A stretch of DNA of 64,000 bases, taken from Neobacillus cucumis. Lineage in GTDB: Bacteria > Bacillota > Bacilli > Bacillales > Cytobacillaceae. How positions within the stretch are numbered: the first letter of the stretch is position 1; every line of letters starts with the position of its first letter. A program made the translations under genes and the position numbers. This document shows, in pieces, positions 1 to 7,737 of this stretch. Under the pieces are notes generated by a model. That model did no database searches. It saw nothing but the letters and a program-made list of their open reading frames with translations, and had not been told where the DNA came from. Location: positions 1 to 64,000 of the forward strand of contig NZ_PGVE01000091.1 of NCBI RefSeq assembly GCF_002860255.1, in the 5' to 3' direction.

Positions 1-102
1 CAAACACAGTTCATTCACCTCGAGTTTTAGTCCATAACATTCTAATTATAGTATAGGTGAAAACCCCCGTCAAAACCAAATTGAGGGAGAATATTTTTAA
101 TT

Positions 103-264
103 AGAAAAGCGCAAGCGCCTTGATCAGCCCCGACAAGCATAAGACGAGCCTGCCGAAAGGTTTCTTTTTAACCTTTTGGACGGATTGGCTGTAGACCATC
201 GAGGGGCTAGGCGCTGGAGCTGGACAATTCTCAAAGTCGAAAATTTTTATACTTCCTTATCTCA
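103..264 (+). repeat. dispersed intergenic repeat, copy 1
   Basis: About 160 bases that recur almost unchanged at 54847-55008 in the same orientation. The 5' part (AAGCGCAAGCGCCTT...AGCCCC) can pair with the 3' part (GGGGCTAGGCGC), and an inner AAAGGTT/AACCTTTT stem is present, so the transcript could fold into a long hairpin. No ORF is visible. I recognise the sequence type as a non-coding repeat common between genes in Bacillus and Neobacillus genomes; its function is unknown to me. Confidence 0.75.
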
Positions 265-270
265 TTAAAA

Positions 271-292
271 AAACGAGAGTTTCCTCTCGTTT
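271..292 (-). terminator. terminator of the PAS sensor kinase gene
   Basis: Nine-base perfect stem (AAACGAGAG / CTCTCGTTT) touching the stop codon of the kinase gene and followed, on the minus strand, by a run of seven T. Confidence 0.85.
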
Positions 293-2442
293 TAAGCAAT
301 TTTGGCCGGTAATAATATATTGAAAGTTGTACCCTTATTCGGTTCGCTCTCAACAAACACTTTTCCATTATGACTTTCAATAATTTTAAAACTTACCATT
401 AAGCCTAAGCCATTCCCATTTTTCTTAGTGGTGAAAAATGGTTCTCCTAATTTCTTTAGTTTTTCTTTTGGTATACCAACACCTGAATCTTGGATAGAGA
501 TTTGGACGTTATTTTCATGAATAACCGTCTTGACCAGTAAATCTCCGCCATTTGGCATGGCCTCTATACCATTTTTAATAAAGTTAAGAAATACCTGTTT
601 TAACCGATTTTCATCGCATTCAATTTGGATAATCTCTTGATTACAGTCAAATGATAATCGGACATTCTTTTTCCTTGCTTCAAATTCAAGCAAAGAAACG
701 ACATTTCGAATAACAGGTACGACATTCTTTTCCTCTAGCTCAACCGCTTTAGGTTTAGCTAAAACCATGAAGTCTTCCACAATGGAATTGACCCGTTCAA
801 TCTCATCCAAAATAATATTTAAAAATTCCATCCGCTCTGGATCTTTTTCGTCTAACTGTAAGAATTCTGTATAACCTTTCATCGATGTTAGAGGATTACG
901 GATTTCATGAGCAACCCCTGCCGCCAATTGTCCTACTGCGGCAAGCTTATCTTGACGATGAAGAACCTCTTCAGTTTTCTTTCTCTCTGTTATATCGTTA
1001 CGGATAGCCAGATACTGATAAGGTTTTCCCTGTTCATTTAAAAACGGAACAATGGTTGTATCAACCCAATAATAGGTTCCATCCTTCGCTTTATTTCTTA
1101 ACTCCCCCTTCCAAACTTGACCAGAACCAATAGTCTTCCATAAGTTCTTAAAAAATTCCTTGGAATGATGACCAGAATTAAGAATCCGATGATCTTGCCC
1201 GAGTAATTCTTCCCGGCTAAACTTAGAAATCTCACAGAACTTGTCATTTACACTGGTTATGGTCCCTTTAGCATCAGTAAAAGCAACAATAGACGATTGG
1301 TCTAAGGCAAATTTTATATCAACATTCTCTTTAATCATTTCTGTAAGATGATCTTCTGCCTTTTTGCGATCAGAAATATCAGAGCGGATTGCAATATATT
1401 GGACAGGCTTTCCCTTTTTATTTAAAAAAGGAACAATGGTTGTGTCCACCCAATAAAACGAGCCATCCTTCGCTTTGTTCCGTATCTCACCACGCCATAT
1501 TTTGCCTGCCTGAATAGTTTGCCATAAATTTCGGAAGTATACTTTTGAATGATAGCCTGAATTGAGGATTCGATGATTTTTACCAATGATCTCTTCTTTT
1601 GTATATTTAGAGATCTCTTCAAATTTATCATTTACAAATGTAATAACCCCTTTAGGATCCGTAATAGCAACAATGGTTGATGCGTCAAGAGCAGCTTTAA
1701 TATCTTTTAAGTTAGTATCCGTTGTAGCTAATTGTTTACTGATTAACATACTTGAAATAATCAAACCGCCAATAATTAATACGGAAACAAACAATACTAA
1801 ATAAATGAAAAAAGGGCTGTCTGCTTGATTATCTGATACTACACCACTAGTAAGCACGGCAGCTCTCTTTAATAAAAAATGCCCTTCGGCAATAGCTGCT
1901 GTTATGATAAGAGCACTAATTGGTTTTAACCAGACTTGATTACCTTGTGAATAACTTGAGGAAAAAAGGATCCACAATGAGAAAAAAAAGGATCCAAAGA
2001 TTAACAATCCCGAAAAAATCATAAGAGGGAGATTATAATCTATATTTACATTCATTGAATATAAACCAATTACTTGGATGGCCATTACTGCAAGTGTTAA
2101 AAATAAACTGCCAACTAACAAGTGATAGATATTAACTCTTCTGCCAAAAAACCAAAGGAAAGCCATTCCGGTAAAGGCTATTCCAATAAAAATAGAAAGA
2201 ATCGTTAATGGAATATGATAGCTTGCCAACCGATTCGTGTCAGCGGATATTAATGCCATAAAGTTCATTACCCATATTCCAATCCCCATGGATAAGGTTC
2301 CGCCTAAGAACAAAAGTCTTTTATTCTGGTTTGAAGATCTTATTAAGGTAAACATATCTAGTGCTGTATATGATGCCATGAGCGTTAAACCGATGGCGAT
2401 AATAATAAAGTATGGATGAAAAGTACCAAACATTGCACTCAT
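292..2442 (-). CDS. MHYT-like membrane sensor histidine kinase with two PAS domains
   Basis: Sensor histidine kinase of about 716 residues. The first ~235 residues hold about seven hydrophobic segments resembling an MHYT sensor (one helix reads VMNFMAL where the family has MHF/Y). Two nearly identical PAS-PAC units follow (roughly 245-365 and 370-490), each with HRILNSG and DTTIVPFL. Then come a HisKA box (HEIRNPL, His near 515) and an HATPase domain with a GNGLGL G2 box. The kinase core resembles the sporulation KinA-E group, but the partner is unknown and no response regulator is adjacent. The start chosen is the ATG at 2442, 7 bases after GGGGGG; an upstream TTG at 2460 is open but lies within that purine run. 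A strong terminator follows the stop. Confidence 0.85.
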   Translation of the reverse strand: MSAMFGTFHPYFIIIAIGLTLMASYTALDMFTLIRSSNQNKRLLFLGGTLSMGIGIWVMNFMALISADTNRLASYHIPLTILSIFIGIAFTGMAFLWFFGRRVNIYHLLVGSLFLTLAVMAIQVIGLYSMNVNIDYNLPLMIFSGLLIFGSFFFSLWILFSSSYSQGNQVWLKPISALIITAAIAEGHFLLKRAAVLTSGVVSDNQADSPFFIYLVLFVSVLIIGGLIISSMLISKQLATTDTNLKDIKAALDASTIVAITDPKGVITFVNDKFEEISKYTKEEIIGKNHRILNSGYHSKVYFRNLWQTIQAGKIWRGEIRNKAKDGSFYWVDTTIVPFLNKKGKPVQYIAIRSDISDRKKAEDHLTEMIKENVDIKFALDQSSIVAFTDAKGTITSVNDKFCEISKFSREELLGQDHRILNSGHHSKEFFKNLWKTIGSGQVWKGELRNKAKDGTYYWVDTTIVPFLNEQGKPYQYLAIRNDITERKKTEEVLHRQDKLAAVGQLAAGVAHEIRNPLTSMKGYTEFLQLDEKDPERMEFLNIILDEIERVNSIVEDFMVLAKPKAVELEEKNVVPVIRNVVSLLEFEARKKNVRLSFDCNQEIIQIECDENRLKQVFLNFIKNGIEAMPNGGDLLVKTVIHENNVQISIQDSGVGIPKEKLKKLGEPFFTTKKNGNGLGLMVSFKIIESHNGKVFVESEPNKGTTFNILLPAKIA

Positions 2443-2733
2443 TAACCTACATCCCCCCAATGCGACAATGTATTTTCTACTACGATTGTAATGTAATTTA
2501 AATAGTTATGGAAGTAATATTTCCATATATACTTCTTTTTTTACCTTTTTTAAAACCCTGATTATATATAAATTGAATAATTTCATAATTAAGTTTTTGG
2601 GATAAAAGACTTATTTTTTTTAAAATTGATAAATTTTTTCAAAAAAAGTCTACACAAAAAGATGTTTTTTGTTTATACTGTACTATAACAAGAGGAAAAT
2701 AAATAAACTGTATTAATAAAGGAGGGGTTTTAC

Positions 2734-2868
2734 ATGTTAATAAGTCCAGTTGAATTTTTCCGTAGTTTACCGAAAAAGGAATGCCCTGAATGTGGTCAAC
2801 ACATGGAGGAACAGGCTGAAAGTTACCTAATGGAATGTGACCGCTGTTTATCAAAAAGAGAAGAGTAG
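2734..2868 (+). CDS. YhfH-family small protein, copy 1
   Basis: 44-residue protein preceded by an excellent GGAGGGG ribosome site. It has two CxxC-type pairs (CPEC at 17-20 and CDRC at 35-38), suggesting a tiny zinc ribbon. The N-terminal VEFFRSLPKKEC matches my memory of the YhfH family of Bacillus, whose function is unknown. It is the first of two tandem copies differing at only a few residues. Confidence 0.75.
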   Translation: MLISPVEFFRSLPKKECPECGQHMEEQAESYLMECDRCLSKREE

Positions 2869-2964
2869 TTTCAAACAAATCAGCCATATTAGATATTTTT
2901 TTGACCTAACTGTACTACAACAACAATTACAGCAATAGACTGTATTACTAAAGGAGGGGTTTAC

Positions 2965-3099
2965 ATGTTAATAAATCCAGTTGAATTTTTCCGTAGCTTA
3001 CCGAAAAAGGAATGCCCACAGTGTGGTCAACATATGGAGGAACAAGCTGAAAGCTACTTAATGGAATGTGACCATTGTTTATCAAAAAAAGAAAATTGA
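2965..3099 (+). CDS. YhfH-family small protein, copy 2
   Basis: 44-residue near-identical tandem copy of the gene at 2734-2868 (differences near residues 4, 19, 37, 42 and 44). Both cysteine pairs are kept (CPQC, CDHC). The GGAGGGG ribosome site and the upstream CTGTATTA.TAAAGGAGGGG block are duplicated too, so promoter-proximal sequence was copied with the gene. A terminator follows at 3109. Confidence 0.75.
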   Translation: MLINPVEFFRSLPKKECPQCGQHMEEQAESYLMECDHCLSKKEN

Positions 3100-3108
3100 A
3101 ATAAAAAA

Positions 3109-3137
3109 ACTCTCCATGTTTGATGGAGAGTTTTTTT
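3109..3137 (+). terminator. terminator after the yhfH pair
   Basis: Stem ACTCTCCAT / ATGGAGAGT with a five-base loop, followed by TTTTTTT. Confidence 0.9.
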
Positions 3138-3229
3138 CATATAGAAAATATATTCCGTTATGAAAAAAAATAGGAAGGCATAAACCATTTTCTCTATGTG
3201 AAACCTGTTACTATAAGGAGATGATTCTA

Positions 3230-3415
3230 TTGGCTAAGAAGAAGGATTATTTAACACCTGCAGATGAGCAGCCACAAATGACCATCGAAAATGGTTCTGT
3301 ATTCCCCAATAAGAAAAATACACCAGGAGATTCAGTAAACGAGCATAAAGTGCTTGAAGAAGCAAATATGATCATCACCGGGGATGAAATTCGCCAGCAA
3401 AACGAAAATTTGTAA
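3230..3415 (+). CDS. small hydrophilic hypothetical protein
   Basis: 61 residues, very hydrophilic, starting AKKKDYLTPADEQ. An ATG at 3221 is open, but the AAGGAG ribosome site ends directly against it, so the TTG at 3230 (nine-base spacing) is the better start. It ends 15 bases before the SplA-like gene and probably shares its transcript. I do not recognise the family; no membrane segment or cysteine is present. Confidence 0.6.
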   Translation: MAKKKDYLTPADEQPQMTIENGSVFPNKKNTPGDSVNEHKVLEEANMIITGDEIRQQNENL

Positions 3416-3430
3416 AGGAGGTATTTATAT

Positions 3431-3682
3431 ATGAGTATTCTTGATTTAGAAAATGCCAAGCCCGGGGATGAAGTATATGTTATCTACCGTAACCCGCATG
3501 TTCCTTCAGTAGCAAATGTGCAAGCAGCCGAGATTGTTCAACACCCTAAAGATCCAAATGCTTTAGCCTTATTTCTTAATGAAACCTTCCATGTCATTGA
3601 GGATGATGATGCCTTATATACTTCCTCAGAATCGGCACAAAGAGCATACGATGAACATTTCTATGATTTTGGCGAAGAATAA
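3431..3682 (+). CDS. SplA-domain regulator-like protein
   Basis: 83 residues. The segment GDEVYVIYRNPH followed by SVANVQAAEIVQHP and LALFLNETFHVIEDDDALY matches the SplA family as I recall it. In B. subtilis SplA is a small negative regulator of the spore photoproduct lyase operon. No splB lies next to this copy, so its target cannot be read from context. A clear AAGGAGG ribosome site precedes the ATG and a strong terminator follows. Confidence 0.7.
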   Translation: MSILDLENAKPGDEVYVIYRNPHVPSVANVQAAEIVQHPKDPNALALFLNETFHVIEDDDALYTSSESAQRAYDEHFYDFGEE

Positions 3683-3710
3683 AAGACTGTCATCAAGAGA
3701 CAGTCTTTTT
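3682..3710 (+). terminator. terminator after the SplA-like gene
   Basis: Stem AAAGACTGTC / GACAGTCTTT with a seven-base loop and T tail. Confidence 0.9.
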
Positions 3711-3727
3711 ATCAATAGTATATTTAT

Positions 3728-3913
3728 TTAAATCTTTGGGAGTTCTCTGATTTCCTGTAACATTTGATTGCCGCACATTGGACATAAAAGATCATCTGCG
3801 ACAAAATCTTTTCTCATCCAGCCGATACAAGCATCGTCCGAGCAAGAGTATACCTCAGTGTCGACGAGAATGGTTTCAATTTCTTCTTCTTTAGCCCTTT
3901 TACCGTAAAAAAT
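3728..3913 (-). CDS. YdjO-like cold-inducible zinc-ribbon protein, possible AUU start
   Basis: Small protein with CSDDACIGW..KDF and a C-terminal CPMC, giving two cysteine pairs as in the B. subtilis cold-induced protein YdjO. A second paralogue lies at 42187-42390. The annotated start is awkward. The only in-frame ATG (3946) has no good ribosome site, while a perfect AAGGAGG lies inside the reading frame eight bases before an ATT codon at 3913. Starting there gives 61 residues beginning FYGKRAKEEE, which lines up with AFGRKNEEE at the start of the paralogue. The conventional alternative is 3728-3946 (72 residues). Confidence 0.7.
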   Translation of the reverse strand: MFYGKRAKEEEIETILVDTEVYSCSDDACIGWMRKDFVADDLLCPMCGNQMLQEIRELPKI

Positions 3914-4004
3914 GGGAACCGCCTCCTTTTTTACTAGTATGTACAAAAATGTACCTTTTCATTTGCCAAAAATATTTCTTCTCACTATAGGGGGGTTAAT
4001 AGGT

Positions 4005-4142
4005 ATGTCTTCTACTCAGAAACGTTATACGAACGTCGGGACAGATATTGAAGAAGTAAAACGATTAAACACTCAATCCGGTTTAAGTTATAATGAAGTA
4101 AAGTTACTTCTCGCTCAACAATATCTAATGCAAAAAAAGTAG
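4005..4142 (+). CDS. very small SASP-like protein
   Basis: 45 residues. The central part TNVGTDIEEVKRLNTQSG resembles the ETN.QEVK.QN.QS repeat of gamma-type small acid-soluble spore proteins, present once only. A GGGGGG purine block lies ahead of the ATG. Upstream in-frame codons from 3912 are open but have no ribosome site. Spore function is an inference from the motif; it could be an unrelated small protein. Confidence 0.5.
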   Translation: MSSTQKRYTNVGTDIEEVKRLNTQSGLSYNEVKLLLAQQYLMQKK

Positions 4143-4189
4143 TGTGTACTTTATAGCTGGATAACATCTTCTTTACTATAATCGTAATG

Positions 4190-4227
4190 AGGATGTCTCT
4201 TAAGGGATTTAGCCTTAGAGACATCCT
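4190..4227. terminator. bidirectional terminator-like hairpin
   Basis: Near-perfect stem AGGATGTCTCTTAAG / CTTAGAGACATCCT between two convergent genes. T tracts on either side are poor. Confidence 0.6.
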
Positions 4228-4235
4228 GTTTGCCT

Positions 4236-6155
4236 TTATTCTGAGTAATCGATAGTTATATTTTCTTGGTGCTCTTTGGATAAAAGCTTGCTTTTTTTTC
4301 GATTCTCTTTCGATTGAAAAATAATATCAAAATCATAATCATCCGGATACAGCTCATCTGCTGCAATATATAAGGTCAACCGTTTATGGTTTAAAGATAT
4401 TTTTTCTCCTTTTACTTGGACTATATAATTACCAAACTGGTCCGGTCCCTTATAAATAATCCCATATTCTTTTGAAGGCGAAATTTTCACATTGTCCCCT
4501 TGACGATAGTGTGGTATTTCATTTTTGGATTGATTTGGTCGTTCCTGATATTTATTTATAATCACCTGTTTTTCTAATTCTTTTAATTTCCATCGATCGC
4601 TTTCTTGGATTTGATAGTGTTTTTCCTCTTTGTAGGTGATGTAATGAGCTCGTTCGACAATAGCCGGATGCATCCCAAGTCTTAAGGAAATGGCAAACGC
4701 TTGGCTTTCTCCTCCCCTGCCAATGAGTAAACGGTAGGTTGGCGAAAGCGTCCTAATATCAAACTCCATTGATCCTTTTAAAAAACCTGGATGTTCCTCA
4801 GCAAACTCTTTGATTTCACTATAATGGGTGGTTGCTAAAAGGGTAGCTCCCTTCTGATAAAGCGTTTCCATGATGGCAGTGGCAAGCCCCATTCCTTCAC
4901 CCGGATCAGTTCCCGACCCAAGTTCGTCTAATAAGGCTAATGTTCGATTATTCGTTTCTTTTAAGATTTCAATAATATTGACAATTCTCGAACTAAAGGT
5001 ACTTAAATTTTCGGAAATACTTTGCCCATCACCAATGTCAACCAATATTCGATCAAAAATTCTAAGATTACTTTCCTCAGCTGCTGGAATATGCAAACCA
5101 CATTGAACCATTAAAGTTAACAGACCAACCGTTTTAATCGTAACTGTTTTACCACCGGTGTTTGGGCCCGTGATTACCAGTGCCTTTTCTTCCTTTCCCA
5201 TTGTAAAAGATAATGGAACACCCTTATTCCCTAGCAGAGGGTGCCTCGCCTGTATTAATTTCATTTCTTCAAATTGGTTGATTTTCACCTTTGAACCATT
5301 AATTGTCCGGCAATATTTTGCTTTTGCAAATAAGAAATCATACTCTATCATGGTTTCCACAGCAAGGCGGATTTGCTGCTCCTTCTGCTCAACCAATCCC
5401 GTTAAATAACTTAACACCCTTTGAACTTCTACCTCTTCATCTGATAGAAGCCAAGTTAATTGATCCTGAAAGGTAGCAATTTCTTCAGGCTCGATAAAAA
5501 GTGTGGAACCTGACGCTGACGTATCGAGGACAGCCCCTCTTATTTTCGTACGATATTCCTTTTTAATCGGAATCACATAACGCCCATTCCGTTGACTGAC
5601 GACATTTTCCTGTAAATAGGTTTTATACTTATTAGAACGTATCAACTGCATAGTTTTTTCTTTTAAACGCTCTTCTTGTATAGCTACTTGTTTTCTTACC
5701 TTTAATAGCTCCTTAGTTGCGTAATCATCTACCCGGCCGTTTCGAACGCAGCGAATAATTTCAGCTGCTAGTTCAGGTAAGTCATCAATAATCTCAACAT
5801 ATGAAGATACCTTTGGTGCATAATAGGCTTTGTCTTTCATGTACCTTCGCATCTTACCGCAGCAATCCAAAAAGTCATAAAGCTTTGATAACTGCTCCAC
5901 TTTAAGTGCTGCTCCTTTATTCATATTACCTAAGATCGTCGTCATGCCATCAAGACCATGAACGGGTACACTGGCACTTATTTTCAGTATCTCAACTGCC
6001 TCTGAAACCTCTTCAAGCCAAGCCTCTATTTGCTTTACATTTCCTGATGGGGCAAGATTGTGTATTTTCTCTTTACCTTCCTTCGTTAAGGCAAAGGCGG
6101 CTATATCATCCTTTATTTGTTGAAATTCAAGCATATGAAACGTATGTTGATTCAT
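4236..6155 (-). CDS. short MutS2-like ATPase lacking the Smr domain
   Basis: 639 residues. The N-terminal part and coiled-coil lever resemble MutS2 (1-300). The ABC-type ATPase follows, with Walker A TGPNTGGKT near 330 and Walker B LLDELGSGTDPGEG near 410. After that comes a KOW-like segment (HYRQGDNVKISPSKEYGIIY). Standard MutS2 is about 785 residues and ends in an Smr nuclease domain; here the protein stops with a basic tail and no Smr motif. B. subtilis MutS2 acts on collided ribosomes, and its KOW domain is ribosome-facing. This paralogue could therefore be a ribosome factor rather than a mismatch-repair enzyme, which is inference. The ATG at 6155 follows AGGAGG. A 320-nt leader with its own promoter, an upstream ORF and two terminator-like hairpins precedes it. 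Confidence 0.85.
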   Translation of the reverse strand: MNQHTFHMLEFQQIKDDIAAFALTKEGKEKIHNLAPSGNVKQIEAWLEEVSEAVEILKISASVPVHGLDGMTTILGNMNKGAALKVEQLSKLYDFLDCCGKMRRYMKDKAYYAPKVSSYVEIIDDLPELAAEIIRCVRNGRVDDYATKELLKVRKQVAIQEERLKEKTMQLIRSNKYKTYLQENVVSQRNGRYVIPIKKEYRTKIRGAVLDTSASGSTLFIEPEEIATFQDQLTWLLSDEEVEVQRVLSYLTGLVEQKEQQIRLAVETMIEYDFLFAKAKYCRTINGSKVKINQFEEMKLIQARHPLLGNKGVPLSFTMGKEEKALVITGPNTGGKTVTIKTVGLLTLMVQCGLHIPAAEESNLRIFDRILVDIGDGQSISENLSTFSSRIVNIIEILKETNNRTLALLDELGSGTDPGEGMGLATAIMETLYQKGATLLATTHYSEIKEFAEEHPGFLKGSMEFDIRTLSPTYRLLIGRGGESQAFAISLRLGMHPAIVERAHYITYKEEKHYQIQESDRWKLKELEKQVIINKYQERPNQSKNEIPHYRQGDNVKISPSKEYGIIYKGPDQFGNYIVQVKGEKISLNHKRLTLYIAADELYPDDYDFDIIFQSKENRKKSKLLSKEHQENITIDYSE

Positions 6156-6179
6156 TATACAAGCCTCCTAAAATAAAAA

Positions 6180-6209
6180 TAGCCGCAATGAACAATGTCA
6201 TTGCGGCTT
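6180..6209 (-). terminator. terminator-like hairpin just upstream of the MutS2-like gene
   Basis: Perfect 11-bp stem AGCCGCAATGA / TCATTGCGGCT, followed on the minus strand by ATTTTTATTTT and then, within two bases, by the AGGAGG of the MutS2-like gene. Its position between promoter and start codon suggests an attenuator rather than the end of the lrgAB transcript. Confidence 0.7.
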
Positions 6210-6258
6210 AAAGGTAATGAATGGAATACCACTCATTTTTCCACACTTAAAAAAATCC

Positions 6259-6290
6259 AAAATAAAAACTGTCTACACAAGTGTACACAG
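6259..6290 (-). terminator. leader terminator of the MutS2-like gene
   Basis: Minus-strand stem CTGTGTACA / TGTAGACAG with a four-base loop and one G.G mismatch, followed by TTTTTATTTT. It lies inside the leader, about 100 bases before the ribosome site. Confidence 0.65.
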
Positions 6291-6327
6291 CTACTTTGAA
6301 AAAAGTGTATGCTTATGCTTGCCCATT

Positions 6328-6430
6328 GTTCTTAACCTCATTCCATGACTAAATAAACCCTTCATTTCCCAATAAAAATGAATGAGCACGATGGAATGAT
6401 AATATCCAATTTGATGGATTAGTTAAGAAC
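6328..6430 (-). promoter_or_regulatory. structured leader RNA of the MutS2-like gene
   Basis: Read on the minus strand, GTTCTTAAC (6430-6422) pairs perfectly with GTTAAGAAC (6336-6328). Inside this outer stem are ATCCA/TGGAT (6418-6403), CATTCCAT/ATGGAATG (6398-6391 with 6346-6339) and TTCATTT/AAATGAA (6382-6361), giving a multibranched fold. The 5' arm of the outer stem is made of the last three sense codons of the upstream ORF. A ribosome paused there would open the stem. No known riboswitch class was recognised. Confidence 0.6.
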
Positions 6431-6442
6431 GACACCTAACAT
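6419..6442 (-). CDS. candidate leader peptide of the MutS2-like gene
   Basis: Seven codons encoding MLGVVLN then TAA. AAAGGAG lies eight bases ahead of the ATG, as good a ribosome site as that of a real gene. The ORF begins roughly 35 bases after the predicted transcription start, and its last codons form one side of the long-range leader stem. This is inferred from architecture only; such a short ORF could be chance. Confidence 0.5.
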   Translation of the reverse strand: MLGVVLN

Positions 6443-6482
6443 AAAACATACTCCTTTGTTTGGAAAAATTTAATTCTTCTAA

Positions 6483-6511
6483 AGAATACGGTAATTAACA
6501 ACATTTGTCAA
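6483..6511 (-). promoter_or_regulatory. sigma-A promoter of the MutS2-like gene leader
   Basis: On the minus strand: TTGACA (6511-6506), 17-base spacer, TATTCT (6488-6483). It sits immediately after the lrgB stop codon, so the MutS2-like gene has its own transcript starting near 6476. Confidence 0.75.
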
Positions 6512-6525
6512 CTAACATTAGCCTA

Positions 6526-7203
6526 TTAGGTAATAAAATTAATAATGTAAGGAACGATAATCGAAGTTAAAACTGCTGCAATCCCCATCGCTGCCCCTGA
6601 TACAGCTCCTTGGATTTCTCCTTCCTTAACTGCCTCAGCTGTTCCAATCCCATGGGCAATAGTACCAATGGAGAGACCTCGGGCAAAAGGATGGTCAATC
6701 TTAAACCAACTCAATAGTTTGGCTCCAAACATAGCCCCAATCATTCCAGTAATAATTACAAACGCTGCGATAAGAGAGATATTCCCATGAATAATCCCCC
6801 CTATTTCCGTTGCAACGGGAACAGTAACAGATTTTACAGTCATACCAAGGAGATAAATTTTTGAAAGATGTAATCCTTTGGCGATAAAAAGAGCTGAAGC
6901 GATTGTTGAAATACTTCCAATGAATAAACCTGATACAGCTGCCCATATATATTTTATGAATAAATCCCGATTCTTATAAATCGGAACTGCCAGGGAAACA
7001 GTAGCAGGTCCAAGCAGATAGGTCATAATAATTTTAGCCTGTTTATAATCCGGATACGATATTTTAGAAATTTTCAAAATAATGATAATAATAACTGTAC
7101 TCAAAAAAACAGGACTCGTTAATGGGGAGGGATATTTTTTAGTAAAATAACGTGCAGACAAATAGACAGCAACAGTTAGTAGAATACTATAAAGCGTGAT
7201 CAT
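6526..7203 (-). CDS. lrgB: LrgB/CidB-family membrane protein
   Basis: About 225 residues with numerous hydrophobic segments and the LrgB hallmarks TYLLGPATVSLAVPIYK and GIGTAEAV. LrgB works with LrgA in holin/antiholin-like or small-metabolite (pyruvate) export at the membrane. It overlaps the 3' end of lrgA, which indicates translational coupling. Several in-frame starts exist: ATG 7203 after an AAAAAGTGG stretch is preferred, while ATG 7227 and the codon at 7266 give longer N termini that overlap lrgA more deeply. The stop is 15 bases from the promoter of the next transcript. Confidence 0.85.
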   Translation of the reverse strand: MITLYSILLTVAVYLSARYFTKKYPSPLTSPVFLSTVIIIIILKISKISYPDYKQAKIIMTYLLGPATVSLAVPIYKNRDLFIKYIWAAVSGLFIGSISTIASALFIAKGLHLSKIYLLGMTVKSVTVPVATEIGGIIHGNISLIAAFVIITGMIGAMFGAKLLSWFKIDHPFARGLSIGTIAHGIGTAEAVKEGEIQGAVSGAAMGIAAVLTSIIVPYIINFIT

Positions 7204-7579
7204 GATAATCCACTTTTTCCTTTTCATTTTTCTCAATGACCGATTGAGTTGTTTTTCCTGCTGCAACTATTCCAATAAAAGCACTGATCAAAAGAATAAC
7301 TAGTAAAATCCAGCCTTTTGTTATGACAATATCTCCTAATGTCATTAGCCCGACAGAAATCGGAATAAAAAAGAAACCGAGATGTTTAAGAAGAAATCCC
7401 ACTGTACTTTCGATTTGTTCCACCTTAATCAAACCTGACCAGAGTAATAGAAACAATAAAACAATTCCAATCACATTTCCCGGAATTTGCATGTGCAAGT
7501 ACTCGACTGTTAAGTTCCCCACTTGATAGATAATGACAAGAATGGAAAGCTGAAACAAGATTTTACCAGCCTTTTTCAT
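7187..7579 (-). CDS. lrgA: LrgA/CidA-family holin-like membrane protein
   Basis: 130 residues, four predicted membrane helices, with QIPGNVIGIVLLFLLL and FFFIPISVGLM typical of CidA/LrgA. The start is the ATG at 7579, where the family N terminus (KKAGKILFQL) begins; an upstream open stretch reads like translated promoter. The charged C-terminal tail overlaps lrgB. LrgAB-type systems are controlled by LytTR regulators elsewhere; none is adjacent. Confidence 0.85.
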   Translation of the reverse strand: MKKAGKILFQLSILVIIYQVGNLTVEYLHMQIPGNVIGIVLLFLLLWSGLIKVEQIESTVGFLLKHLGFFFIPISVGLMTLGDIVITKGWILLVILLISAFIGIVAAGKTTQSVIEKNEKEKVDYHDHAL

Positions 7580-7737
7580 ATAAACACCATCTTTCGTACG
7601 ATGAAAAATCAGATACAAATGTCTAATTATAATACAGTATAAAGGAATAAACTTTATGCCGCATCCACTTTTATTCACAAAATATCCATATCTTTTTTAC
7701 AAGAACTTATTTATCTTAATGGTAGGAGGGGATCGTT

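Noticed and set aside
5906..6211. Plus-strand ORF over the MutS2-like start and leader
   Set aside because: It is the antisense of a well-supported gene, with no ribosome site and an unnatural composition.
6259..6442. A known riboswitch class (T-box, c-di-AMP, guanidine, preQ1, 6S RNA) ahead of the MutS2-like gene
   Set aside because: No class-specific conserved core was found on either strand; only the stems and the upstream ORF can be supported.
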